From Sphaerosporella brunnea (lineage: Eukaryota > Ascomycota > Pezizomycetes > Pezizales > Pyronemataceae), in NCBI GenBank assembly GCA_008704415.1, contig VXIS01000054.1, positions 1-64,000 on the forward strand: a stretch of 64,000 nucleotides of DNA. The letters are read 5' to 3'. Shown one piece after another: positions 34,982 to 47,900 of this stretch. The position numbers and the translations under genes were made by a program. The notes under the pieces were generated by a model. That model saw only the letters and a list, made by a program, of their open reading frames with translations, made no database searches and was not told the origin of the DNA. The number at the start of each line of letters is the position of its first letter. Positions within the stretch are counted from its first letter, which is position 1.

Positions 34982-37900
34982 GATGTTGTAGGGCTCGTAA
35001 TCGTTCGTCGATGCCGTTGGCCGCACCGCTCACGTGCACTCACTGTCGAAACACGATACTGTATGAACCGGACGAGAGTTCTACGGGCTGGGGAGCACAG
35101 GACGAAAGGACTACGGGCTGCGGTATAGTACAGCGGTGGAGGGCGACGGATTGTGTTTAAATATCCACAAGCAAGTGCGAGCTGGGAGGGGGGGGGGGTA
35201 ATGGGGAGGCGGGTACCGTGGGGACTCAGTTGTACTATACAAACCTTTTTTTTTGGGGGGGGGGGGGGAGCAGTCACCCACTCACCGACCAGCCGCTCTG
35301 CTTGCAGGCAGAGGAGAAGAACGTTACTATCAGCGTGTAACAACCGCATGCATGAGGAGGCGGCCACCCTAAGCGGCGGGAGTGCATGGCATGGGTGATG
35401 GCACTGATAGGTGGTTGGAGGAGATGCATATGGGCGTCTGGTCCAGAACCAGGATGCAGAAAACGTAAAAGCAAAATACAGTTGCGCGATGGATCCAGGG
35501 GGTGCCTCGTAAAGGCCGCTGATCCACAGGGTCTTTACATAACTGCTTTTGCTTTTTTTTCCGTGCTAACATGTAGGCATGGGGACCTGAGCTCGTTCGT
35601 TGCACGAGGCGATGCAGAAGAAGGCTGATTGGAATGGTGTTGTCTCAACCTCACAGCCTCAGTTGTATGCCTTTCGTGCGCAGTGAAATTTCGCACGGTG
35701 TCACGCGTACCAACACCACCACCCGACTGCTCTACATATCTGAGCGCTACGAACGCCTTGCAAGACTGCCTTTCTGTTCTGCCACGCCGACGGCGCTGCG
35801 CCAATTTGGCAGTCTCTGTCAAGTTCAAGATTAAGAGAGCACATATCTGGACGTCAAAAACGCCAAGAAAAAATAAGCAAAGATAAGGCGTCGGTTCCTG
35901 GTAAAGTTCCGATGCGCGAAGAAACGCCACCCCGTCTCGTTTCATCAGAAAAAAAGTCCCAGATGTCAACGGTCGCGGACGGCCACGGCGAGCGCGATTG
36001 GCCACAAACTGCTCATGCACCACACCTGCGAAAAACAAATCATATATACCATGCTGCATATGCTGATTGCGGGGGGAACAACAACGTCCGTTTCGAACGT
36101 TCCCTACGAACCAGACCGCTCCGGGAATGGAGAAGTGCTAGAGAAGTGGCTATAGACTGTAGCAGCGTAGCTACGGGCCTACGGCGTCCTGACCGATCAT
36201 ACCTGTGCTCTCAACAACTCGCCCGCCGCCGCCGGCAAACGTCTGAGTGGAGAAAAATTTCGAGGAGCAGTTCAACCATCTGAGTATCTCCTCTCGACGG
36301 ACATATCTGTCTCGGCGTACAAGAATTGCCGGACAAGCCAAATTCGCAGACACCTCCCACAATTGGAGGGCGCCGAAGACATGCATTCCTGGCCCAGAAG
36401 AGATCAACGCTTCATCGGACAAACCCCGTTGATAACCGATCGGTGATTGGATTCGATACAATAGTACTCAATACATACAAGACGACAAAAAATGTCGCGT
36501 GTGATAAAAAAGCGCCCAGAACTCTTGGCTCCCGTAGTTCTATCAACGTTCTGATACGAGATCTAGACGTCATCCCTCATGACCCCGAAAGACAAAACCA
36601 ATTACAATTCCCTATCGCTCCGGGGAGGTAATGTTTAGCATCGCCACGGCAAATCAGAAGGAAGCCGTAACCCTACACCTTACGCGCGGGCGGGTGCCTC
36701 GTTTATCACCCCCAGGTAAGGCTGATCCCTCGTCGTTCTCCTCCTACCCTTGACAAAAATAAACCCCCACGTGTGACCAGGAACAAACCCAACAACCCAA
36801 GGCCTGTCCGATGTAATCCTAATCCTAATCCTTCTAGAAATCCATCGAGTGATCCCACATGATCCATATTGCTTCTTCTTCTTCCGCTTCCATACATGCA
36901 CAGACAAGCTTCCTTGGCTGTGGTGAAACCTGCATGAGCATGTGGAACTAGGTAGTTACGCTTAGCTTCAAGGCGTACTTGTGTTAAGTTGCCTTGTTGC
37001 ATACGTAGGAGAAGTTCGTGTTCGGATTCTTGATTAACTGATTGCTGCTTGCTGCATGTACATACGCGAAAAGACAATTTAATTTGATTTGATTTGTTGA
37101 TGAGCACGATCGCAACGATATGGAGATGAACTGAATGTATGCATATAGTTATGCCGCAGACCCCCACTTTGCACTGCCCGCAGACCTCGGAAGAAATGTC
37201 GCCGACGTGAGAACATGCGCAGAGCAACATGCTCTGCCTAAAAAAAACGCGCTGGAATGTGCACGTGAATGTGCAGCTCGACAGTAGCAAAACGAGAGAA
37301 AAGAGAGGGGGAATTGGCGGCCAGTTTCAGTTCCACTGGCTGATGATGGCGTTCCAACCTGGCGATGCTGAGAATCCCAGTTAATATGTACGAATACTTT
37401 AGGTAAGTACCTAAATACCTATGCTTAGAAAAAAAAAAACAAGCCCGTTCTTATACGGACCCCAGGCCCGAGGCCAGGGCCCAGCTACGTCGAGCTACCT
37501 AATGCATATGGTCTTATCCATCCCGAGAACAGTTCCCAGGTCCCACCAATTCGAGCGCCTGGAAGGTTTCTAGAGCCAACGAAACTAGCCAACATCTATG
37601 GAATTCAAGTCTCTCTTCTTGTCGATGCATGCATCAACAAGCCTCACCGGCCACTCGAGTAGTTGCCTCCAAGTACCGTTCCAGCTACGACTATCGTTAG
37701 TACCTAAAGCATCCCAAGTGTCAACGCTATCCGGCGGTGATGGTGATAGTCCATCTATGCGAGGCAGAAAGCATGATGATCGTTGTATATAATAGCGTGA
37801 GTCACATTGTCGCACTCGGCTTGCCCCCTCGAGTAAAAGCAGGAGGCAACACTGCCCCTTCGGTGCCATCTATCCGCGTTCCGTGCGGAAATAGACTGCT

Positions 37901-39165
37901 ACCCTTTGCGCCCGCACCATTACCGCAAAGCCACCCACCATCTCCGAGCCCACAACAACGACACCGACGGCCTCACTTTTGCAAAACCCGAAAAACCTGC
38001 TTGGCACATTGGACTTACCTGTCTCTGCAATACTTTTCCCAACCGGTCCAGGGTCCGGTGGAAAAAACGAATGCTGCGCTGATCCGGCCCCGAAAACGCA
38101 CGACAAAGGAGTGAGACGTGAGGCGTAACGAAAGGCGTTTCTGTGGGCAACAGTTCGTTTCAATAACGAAGGACCGACGCAGAGCTAGGACCACACACAC
38201 ACACACAACAACAATCTGAGCTGCTGGAGGAGTGGGGGGTGGGGAGGGGCTTGTATAAACTCAATCAGTGTTTTTTGTTCGCCGGTGACGAACGAGAAAA
38301 CAGTTTGCCCGGGTTGCAAGTTAGTGAGTGACAGCGGGTGATGGATTCACTTGCTGGCTGACCTTGACGAGAGGGGGTAGAACCGTCCTTACACCTACGC
38401 TTTGGACAATAAGTTGAGGTAACGCTGCTATCGCAGCTCAGATACTAGCCGCACATCGAGAAGTGGGCCCCTCGCTGCTGGAGGGGGGAAAATGGGGACA
38501 CGGCCCCGAACATAACCATGAACTTGAACTTGAACTGGGCGTGACCGTGAACACGAACATGAACTTGGACCCCGAACAACATGAACATCAACCTGGGCAC
38601 AACAAACACAAGCACAAACCTGAACCTCAATATGACCCACGAACCTGAAAACCATGAACAGAAAAAAAGACTTTGACCCCGAACTTGGAACAGGAAATCC
38701 ACTCCCTTCACCTGGATCTGCAGTACACAACGAGTGACACTCCATGCCCAAGCCACATCTCATCAAATAACCCTAACCCTCTCCATGGTGCCAATTAGCG
38801 CCCGCCGCTAACGCATCACATCCCATCGCATCACATCATCACATCCCTGTCGCGGAGATTCGGGGTGGAGACCTCCGACCTTGCATCATCCCAGTTCAAA
38901 TTAATTCTCCGAACCGGACCAGACAGACTCCGTCAGCCTTGCCGGGACCATCACGTCTCAAGCCGAATGTAAACACTTTTATGTATGTAGGCTACAGAGT
39001 TCCCAGCCCAATGAATAATGAATCATAAAGACAAAGAATGAATGTAAAACAGCGACAAGCCATCAAAAAGGCGGGTATCCAACGTAGAATAAACGTAAAC
39101 CCATCCAGAAACCAAAAAAGCCAAGCACAAACCCTCACTCGCTAAAAAAACACAGCAAACCTAAC
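34982..39165. other. 4.2-kb gene-free region
   Basis: The left end holds the permease promoter, with TCACGTGC near 35029 and a TTTAAATA element near 35157, followed by G-runs (35188, 35255). No convincing coding region follows; open frames on both strands look random. A degenerate six-base pattern (TGAACT/CGAACA-like) covers about 38505-38660. The right end is the 3' flank of the giant gene. Confidence 0.55.
38505..38660. repeat. decayed hexanucleotide repeat
   Basis: Sequence with a clear period of about six bases built on TGAACT and variants (TGAACA, CGAACA, TGAACC, TGACCG), increasingly irregular to the right. Non-coding. Confidence 0.6.
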
Positions 39166-42100
39166 CTAAACCCTCTCAGCAGCAGTAACCCTCAACTTCC
39201 CTCTCAAACTGCCAATCCTGATGTTCTCCCTGAATCCTGGATTGACGTCCTCCCGCTTCTGCGGTGTCATCGAAAAGTACCGATCCCTCCGCTGCTGCCC
39301 TACAACCACCACACCCTTCTTCCTGTTGATCTCAATCACCCGTCCCTCCAGCTCTCCAGCCACTTCCGCGCTCGGCTGCCACAGCCGTCCACTCCGCATG
39401 CGCCTCAGCGCACACTGCACATCTCCCCTGGTACCCGTCTGCTCCTCATCTTCGTCTCCAGAGCTCGCACCGGAGACAGTAGATGTTCGCGACAGGGGCG
39501 GGACTTCTTCTGCCTCACTCCAGAGGTTGCCGGTAGCTTTGGGCAAGTCGACGCTCATCTTGCGTGGGACCGAGATGCCGCGCTCCGGGGCGGCAGATGT
39601 GGTGCGTGAAGCAGTGTCCCGGTGCCAGAGAAGCCGTTGCGATGCAACGGGCTCGGAAGTCGAGTCTGGCGCTGTTGGCGGCGTCCAGAGCGGGGCGGCC
39701 AACTTTCGCTCTATCGGTTGAGCCACAGGCAGGGCCGCAGTCCAGAGCCTACCCGCAACGGTGATTTCGATCTGCCTCTCTTGAGCGGGAGTCGTTGGCT
39801 GGTGATTCCAAAGACCACCAGAGACGACGACAGAGTGCGCACCGCCGCGCGTCTTCTTGACCACGATATCGCGCGCAGGAAGCGACATGTACTTGCTGAA
39901 TGCGTCGTCGTGCTCATATTCCTCAACAACGGCAGGGGCTGAGGGAGCCCACAACGCCTGCGAATCATGCGAATCATGCTCCGGCGGTGGAGGTGGCGCT
40001 CTTGAAGCGGTCCATAACCTTCCGGCAACCATGATTGCCACATCTTTACGCTTCACGTGGCACGGTGCAGGAACCAATGTTAGGCGGGAAGTGGACCGCC
40101 TCATGACTGGATGCTGGTGGGAACGCTCGTTCCAAAGTCCGCTGGGTGTGATAATGATCTTCCGTTTCTGAACGACGACGTCCTGTGGCTGTTGATCCCA
40201 AAGCGATCCGGTAGCCTTCGGAAGGTCCAAGCTCATCTTTCTAGGCGTAGTCGCGACCCGCTCGGGGGTGGCGGTGGTGGTCCTTGACGCCGTTTCCGGG
40301 GCCCAAAGCGGCGTATTAGACACAATTGTGGTGGTAGGGTTCTTGGGTGTGAGAGCACTCCACAGTCGACCGGCTACATTCACTTCAACCACACCTTCCG
40401 CCTCCCGACTCTCAACAGCTACCACAACCCGACTTGACCTGGCCTTTCGTACCGCAACGACGGGACTGTCATGGTCGCACCACAGATGGTTCGACACCAC
40501 GACCTTCCCCTTCTTCACAGTAACATCCCTTCCACTCCATAGCGAGCCCTCAGCCTTGGGCAAATCGATCGAAGCCTTTCTCGGCGCTGTCGCAACTCTC
40601 TCCGGTATCGCACTGGTGGTCCTTTCGGCGGTTTCCTTTGTCCATAATGGTGTAGAGATGGCCGGTACGACATCGGTGCTGGCCTCGGCATTCCATAACC
40701 TTCCGCCAACCTTGACCTGCCATGTGGGTTTTTGGACTTCCGGTTCGGTTGGCATAACAGCCAAGACGCGGCTTGATGATGTCTTGCGCAAGACCGGTCG
40801 AGGAGCGAGCTGACTGTGATCCCACAGATTTTCGGAGACCACGATTCTGCCCTTCTTGACGGTAATGCTGCGATTACCCCAGAGCGAACCCCCTGCCTTC
40901 GGTAAACTGCGATCGGCAACCTGTTTTTTCGGTCGCGGAAGAGGCTCGGAAACAGCAAGCTGCAGCTCTGCTGGTTTCTCGGCCGGGGGAGGAGGGGGTG
41001 GGGCTGTCCAGAGCTGAATGTCGGGGGAAACTACAGCTACGGAAGGTAAGATGTTCCGAGAAGCAGTCCACAATCGCCCAGCCACCTTTACCTCCACCTT
41101 CTCGATATCCTCATCGCTCGTTGGCTCGACAAATAGGGTTCGGCTGGAACCGGAGCGACGCACTACCGGAGCATGGTGCGGCTGATCATGACGACTCCAG
41201 AGACTTGTAGAGAGGACAATTTTACCCTTCTTGACCTGCGGTTGCAAAGCTTCGATGCTCCACAGGGAGCCGCTGACTGTTGGCAGGTGGTCGCTTTCCT
41301 TTCTAAGAGCCGGTGTTGTCTTTACTGGAGCAGCAAGCGTGGTACGTGCGGCGGTTGCGGCAGTCCAAAGGGGGGCATCCTCCTTGGCGACGGGGGCCGT
41401 GGGCACGGTGGCAGTCCACAGTCTCCCTCCAACCTTAACTCCAACCTTATCCTCTTTTACTTCCTCCACCTCCTCCCTTTTCACTCCCAACACCACCAAG
41501 CTCGATTTCGACCTCTTCACAATCGGATGAGCGACAGCAGTTTGCGGACGATGATTCCAGAGACCGTCGACAACAACCTTACCCTTCCGCACCACAACAC
41601 TCCTCCTATCCCAAAGAGAGCCAGTCGCTTTGGGCAGCTCGACACTCATTTTTCTTGGCGCAGGTACCACTCTCTCGGGGATAGCGGCGGTCGTCCGCGA
41701 TGCCGTTTCGGGAGTCCAGAGAGGAGTCTTCGGCGCCTCAGCCGCGATGGGCGCGGGAGACACTGCGCGGCTCCTGGAAGCGCTCCAGAGACGACCGCCA
41801 ACCTTCACCTCCACCTTCTCCACCTTCTCGGCCTCTTCTTCCACCGCGAATACGGTCCGACTGGACCTTGAGGTCTGCATAACCGGTTTCACAATAGGTT
41901 CAGGCTTGCTCCAAAGATTGTCGGAGACGACAACCTTGCCCTTCTTGACGACGATATCCCGACCATCCCAGAGCGATCCCGCGGCCTTTGGAAGCTCAAG
42001 CGATGCGATCTTCTTTGGCACAACGGGGGAGATGCGCTCGGGTAGAGCGTTAGTTGAGCGTTTGGCGGCCTCCTTTGTCCACATTGGGGATTGAGGCTCA

Positions 42101-44880
42101 TCGGCGACAATTGCTGGTAAAGTTTGGGGTGCCGGGGCGCTCCAAAGTCGTCCTCCCACCTCAACCTTAAGCTCCACCTTCTCAATTTTCTCATCCCTCT
42201 TCGGCTCGACAAAGATAGTACGGCTGGACCTCGATGTTCGTTGCACCGGAGCATGCGCTCGCTCGTGATGATGGTGGCTCCAAAGGCTGTTTTGTGCTAC
42301 TACAATCTTTCCCTTCCTGACGACGACATCGCGCGGTAGGTGCTTGTCCCACATTGAACCATGGACTTTTGGCAGATCGATGCTCATCTTTCTCGGTGCG
42401 GGAACGACTCGGTCGGGAATGGCTGTTGTGGTCCTAGAGGCAGTTTGTTTGTTCCACAAGGGCGATTCTGGGACGTCAATAATAACAGGCGCGGGCGCGG
42501 GAATGTGACTCATAGCGGCGGTCCACAATCTGCCGCCGATCTTCACCTCGACCTTTTCAACCACAGACGCCTCCCTCTCTACGCCTACTACTACTACGAT
42601 ACTCGAATGAGATCGGCGGGGAAGAGAGTGTTGCGCGGGCTGCGCTGACTGACCCCAAAGACCACTGGAGACAACGACCTTGCCTTTCTTGACGGCAACA
42701 TCGCGAACATCCCACAACGAACCGGCAGCCTTCGGCAGGTCAGCGCATGTGTTCCTCGGCACGGGAGCGACTCTCTCGGGAATGGCGTCGGTCGTACGCC
42801 TGGCGGTCTCCTTGCTCCACAATGGGGATTCGGGCGCGGCCGGGGCAATTGGGGCAGGGGATGGGGCTTTGGCTGTCCACAGTCTACCGCCAACACTGAC
42901 GGTGACTTCATTGCGCCGCTCTCCCTCCTCCCGGGCAACGGGAATCAGCGTCCTACTAGATGATGAATGCCGAACGACTGGCGCATGTTGCACGGACTGG
43001 TGATGCCATAGGTGGCTCCCGATGACTACCTTACCCTTCTTGACCACGACATCTCTTGGCTGCATATTCCACAACGAACCGGAGAGTTTTGGCAAGTCCA
43101 GAGAAGATTTTCTTGGCACAGGAGTAACCCTCTCTGGAATGGCGTCAGTAGTGCGCATGGCAGTCTCTTTAGTCCACAAAGGCGACGCAGGGACAAGCGG
43201 GGGCTCTTCCGGCCTCGGCATCGTGGCAGTCCACAATCTTCCGGCTACGTTGACCTCGACCTTCGTTTCGTCTCTAACCCCGGTGGTCATTTCGACGGCG
43301 AAAATTGTCACGCTCGATTTGGATTTCCGCAGTGCTGGTTTCTGAGCGGGCTCGGCGTGACCCCACAGATGGCTTCCTATGACAACCTTCCCGCGCTTGA
43401 CTGCAACGTCCCTTGGCTGCTGGCTATTCCACAACGAGCCGGACACCTTTGGCAGATCGAGATTCTGCTTTTTAGGGGTGACCGGGGTGGAGATACGTTC
43501 GGGGATGGCAGTAGTGGTACGGGATGCGGTTTCGGGGGTCCACAGAGGCGATTTCGGCGTTTCGGTGGCGGGGGGAGCGGGCGCGGGTGTCCTAGCAGTC
43601 CACAGCCTTCCTGCAATTTTCACTTCTACCTCTTTTACATGTGCTTCAGGCTCTTTCGTCTCTACGAGTAAGGTGCGACTGGAATGCGAACGGCGAAGGA
43701 CAGGTCGTTGGTGAGCTGGCTCTTCGAGGTGTTGCCGCGGCGAGCTCCCGACGATCAGCTTCCCCTTCCTCACAATCATATCCGGCCACGTATGTTCCTT
43801 ATGGACCTGTCGCTTGACCTCTTTGACGCAGCGCGACATCCAGCCCGCAGGCTTCTCGCCGTCCTGCTCCTCCTGTCGTCGCCTCCACATATCGCCAGAA
43901 ACCTCGACGACGAGTTTGTTGCTGGGCTTATAGGTTATTTCGTGGCGCTCGGGCGTCTTTTCAGTGGTTCGTTTCGCGGCCTTCTGACTCCACAGCAGCT
44001 TCTGGTTTGGCTGGTCCGGCGCTGGGGCGTCACGCCAAAGGCCAGCGATGCTCTTCGAGGCGGGCTTCCACAACTGCGGTTTGGTCGGCTTGGCCTCTTC
44101 GCGCAGCGACCACAGAGAACCTTCGGCTTTGGGGGGGTCTGCGGGTATCGGACGATTGGTTGGGGCTTTGAGATTTATTGCGACGGGGACGGCGGTGAGG
44201 AGAATTGTTTTTGCGGTGCCGGCGTGCGAGAGAGTCCACAGCGTTGGTTGGTGTTGTTGGTGCTGATGCTGCTGTCGCATCGAAGGGCTGCTGCGGCAGT
44301 GGTTGTTGTTATTGTCGGTAGTTGAAGTCCACAGGTGAGTCGTGTTGTTGCTGCTGCTGCGGAGCGTGGTGTGCTGTGGTTGAATTTCGGGGGAAGCTAG
44401 TGGGGAGTTTCCCGTTAGCTCCGGGGATAACGGGAAAGAGCTATTGCAAAGAGCGGATATGATGGATGGGATGGGATGGGATGGGATGGGTGTTCTTTTA
44501 TCTATGCGGCAGCAAGGGGGGGGGTGCAATGTAGAATAACATACCTTCTGATTTCAAAGACGATGATCGCGATGCGAAGGAAGTGCCGGCAGTGGGAGAA
44601 GCGGAGATAGAACGAAACTCCCATGACGGAGAGGACAGGGCACTGGAGGAGTGTGCTGACAGTGCCGATGTGGATGATGATGCAGCAGCAGCAGCAGCAG
44701 CAGCAACGGCAGCGGAAAACACTCGGTTCCCGACTTTGATTGCGACAATTGGCGGCGGTGGTGCTGCTCGATCTTGTACTCCTACCGCTCGCACCGATCG
44801 CAGCGACAGCGATCGGTTGGTGACGTTGATGTTGCTGCTGCGTTTGTTGTTGCCATTGCTGGTGGTGGTGGTGGTGGGGG

Positions 44881-44931
<51 letters not shown>

Positions 44932-47900
44932 CTCTCTCTGCTGCAGCGCCAGCACGGACAGGCACAGGGACAGGGGCGGTGCGGGGTGCAGCTGCAGATG
45001 CAGGTGCAGGGTTCTGCCACAACCCACCACCACCACCACCAACACGCACAGCATCTCCACGACGCTGGCGCCAGAGTGAGACCTCGCCGTATGCATAGCT
45101 TGCTGTGATTGCGGGGCAGGGGGCGACCAAGTGTTGCTTCTTCGCCTTCTGCTTCTTCTTGTAGCTGCTGCTGTGGGGCGCTTCCATCGACCCCCCGCTT
45201 CGCGAAGAAGAAGAAGGATTCGCGTAAGCGGCTGTAGGCGCCCAGAGCGCTTCCGTCTGCGAGTTGCGAAGCACCCCGTGCGGCCAGAGCGCAGATTGCT
45301 TTTGCGGCTTCGCCCAGAGCGAGCAGGCAGCAGTTGGTCCTGCCGACCACAGCGCTGAAGACGATGTGGCTGGCACTCCTTCTTCCTCCCTGGCCCTGCA
45401 TCCCCTGGGCTTGGCTTCCATGATCTCGACCGTGAGCTCAACCGCCGATGGCCACAGCATCGTTCGCGGCATGTCGAAAGATTCGCGGCGCGGCTGAGTC
45501 CAGAGTCTTGGGATTACCCGTGAGTTCGGTGCCGACACCATCACCGAGAATTTCGGCTGCGCCCGTTTCCTCACTGCGCCCGGCGAGACTGCTACCTCTG
45601 GATCGATGGTGGTGGTGGTGGTGGTGTTGGTGGTGACTTTGCTGCCCCAGGGCCTTTTCAGCTTCTCAAACAGCCCGGTCACTTCCGCCGTGACTACCTC
45701 CTGTGCAAAGGTCACACGGCGCTTTTTGGACGAGCTGCGTCTGCGGAGAATGCTTTTAGGCCGCCTAGGGTTACGCCAAAGCCCTTCATGATATAGCACT
45801 CGGCGTTCGCTGGGTCTGGTCCAGAGCCGAGCGGTGAACAGTGGCAACGAAGATGCGTCAAAGCGTTTCTTGGGGCGGACGGCTACAGCCGCTGGAAGAG
45901 CGGATGCATCGTAGACTGCGGCGCCGCTCCAGAGATGGCTGATCGGCACGTTTGACTGCGTGCGAGGGAGGGACCACAGCCGGGGTGAGTTCAGAGGAGG
46001 TTCGAGCTCCAAGCCCATCTCCCTTTCCAGAATCTCCTCGCATATATCACCGGTGCTCAAGAGGGTAGCTGTAGGGGAAAGCTCCAGAGTGGGGTTGACA
46101 TACACTGTAGGCCGCAGCGGCGAGATAAGATCCACACCTTCGTACTCCTCCTCCTCCTCCTCCTCTTCCTCCAGCAGCTCTTGTTGTAGCATCTCTGTCT
46201 GTTGCTGCAGCTGCGGCGCCTGCTGTAAGTAATCCATTTGCGCCTCCGCCAACTGCTTCTGCCATCCACCCGCCGTGTCAAGCGTGGCAGTAGTTTCCGT
46301 AGTGGCAGTCGTCAAAGCCGCCGAAAGTCGGCGCTCCAAGCCAAGCTGTAGCCTAGCAAGCGAGCTCCTCCTCGATTGCCGTCGAGATTCCAGCGAAGTA
46401 ACATCAGAAAACGGAGAAACCATCGAATCACGCAACACCAGCGTTTTCCGCATCCCCTTCCACTGGTTCTCCTGCTGATTCGCCTCCAACTCCAGCTGTT
46501 GCAGCAACGAGCCAATATCCGAATTCCGCTGCGGTGCAGCCTCCGGTTTCGTCGCCAACAGCGTCAACCGTGCTTGTAACTGCCTGTCGGCCGTGTCTGG
46601 GGCCGGCAGCTCGGACTCGATGATGGTTGATGCCCCCGATTCAGGGACTATCGAAGCGCGCGATCTCCTGCGTGGTGGAGGCGGTGGTGGTGGCGGGGGG
46701 CGCATAAACCTTTGCCGCAGGGGAACCATCCCAAGCGGCACAGGCGGCGGTTTGCGGCGGCCGCCATACCCCTTGTCAGGGCGCGAGGAGTAGAAAGCGG
46801 GGATTCTGTCACCCAGCTTGAAGTTCTGGGGCTGGTGTCGTACTTGCAAGTTCTCGAGCTCGATTGCGTCCTCGAAGTCGGAGATTATCACCTCGTCCGA
46901 GAACTGGTCTGAGTTGGGGCTATAAGGGGAGGGAGTGCTGAATATTTCGTCTTCTTCTCCGTTGTCGTAGTTGATCTGTGGCACCACTGGGAACATTTGC
47001 TGCCTTCGATTTTCCTTCGGCGAGGAGCTGGAAGATGCGGCAGTTGTCAGAGAGGGCGCAGAATCGTCCTCGTCTGCTTCATCCTCCCCTAAGCTTTCGC
47101 GGAGCTCTATCACTATGCTTTCCCGATGGGCCTGGTCTTCTGTATTTACACCGGTGTTTGCCCTTGCTCTACTACTAGTACGCTCTCGGGGAACAGCAGT
47201 TGCCTCCGCTTGAAGGGCCTCCACTGGCAATGGATGGAACACTTCTGTAGAGGTAACCGCCTGGCCTAACGTAGAACTCGACATTGTTCTTGTCGAGGAA
47301 GGTTTTCTACTGTGAATATTGACCAACACCGGTCCCGAGTCCTTCCTCACCGGAGCCATGCTTTCAACCCACGCCCTTGCAGTTTCATACGGTGTTGGCT
47401 GCCCCGGCGTAATCGGGGCGACGTTGTTGACGGCACTCATCGGAATTCTTGGCAAGCCGCTACCACCCTTCGTAATCTTGAGAGGAGCCGGTGCCATCTT
47501 GCGGATCTTCCCTAGTGGAGGTGGTGGAGGCAAGGGCTGATCTGGAGGTGGCAGCGGTGGTGTTGTAATGGCAGCGCTGGCGCTGGAGGCGTTCCTGGAA
47601 TGCATTAAGCTGCGGGTACTCTTTCTCGACGACGTCGACTGGTTGCGGGAGTGTTTTGGGCTGTCTGTAGGGAAGAGAACGCGGGTGCTCTCGCGTTCAG
47701 GCACAGGACGCTTCCTCTCCAGTACGGGCGTGAGCTGGCCATTGCTGTCAGGGATCACGGGGCTTTCGTCGATATTTTCTTCGCGGTGCGCAGCCAGCGT
47801 AGCAGCTGTAGCTGCTGACGGAGAACGTCGTAGCACTCCTGTTGTGTGCGGAGTGAAGCGGCCGGTGGAGTACGCCTTTTCATTGCCGCCTGTGGTGAGT

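Noticed and set aside
34982..35026. N-terminal extension of the permease
   Set aside because: The extension starts at GTG on the coding strand; the ATG at 34981 is the first proper start.
36706..37290. 194-codon open frame on the minus strand
   Set aside because: It starts at a poorly supported codon, contains a Gly/Leu low-complexity run and shows no domain; judged a chance frame.
38768..38780. Telomere-like TAACCCTAACCCT
   Set aside because: Only two CCCTAA units in ordinary intergenic DNA; too short for an interstitial telomere, and single units occur elsewhere by chance.
41173..41871. Long plus-strand open frames antisense to the giant gene
   Set aside because: They are shadows created by the repeated, GC-biased coding sequence of the minus strand and carry no recognisable domains.
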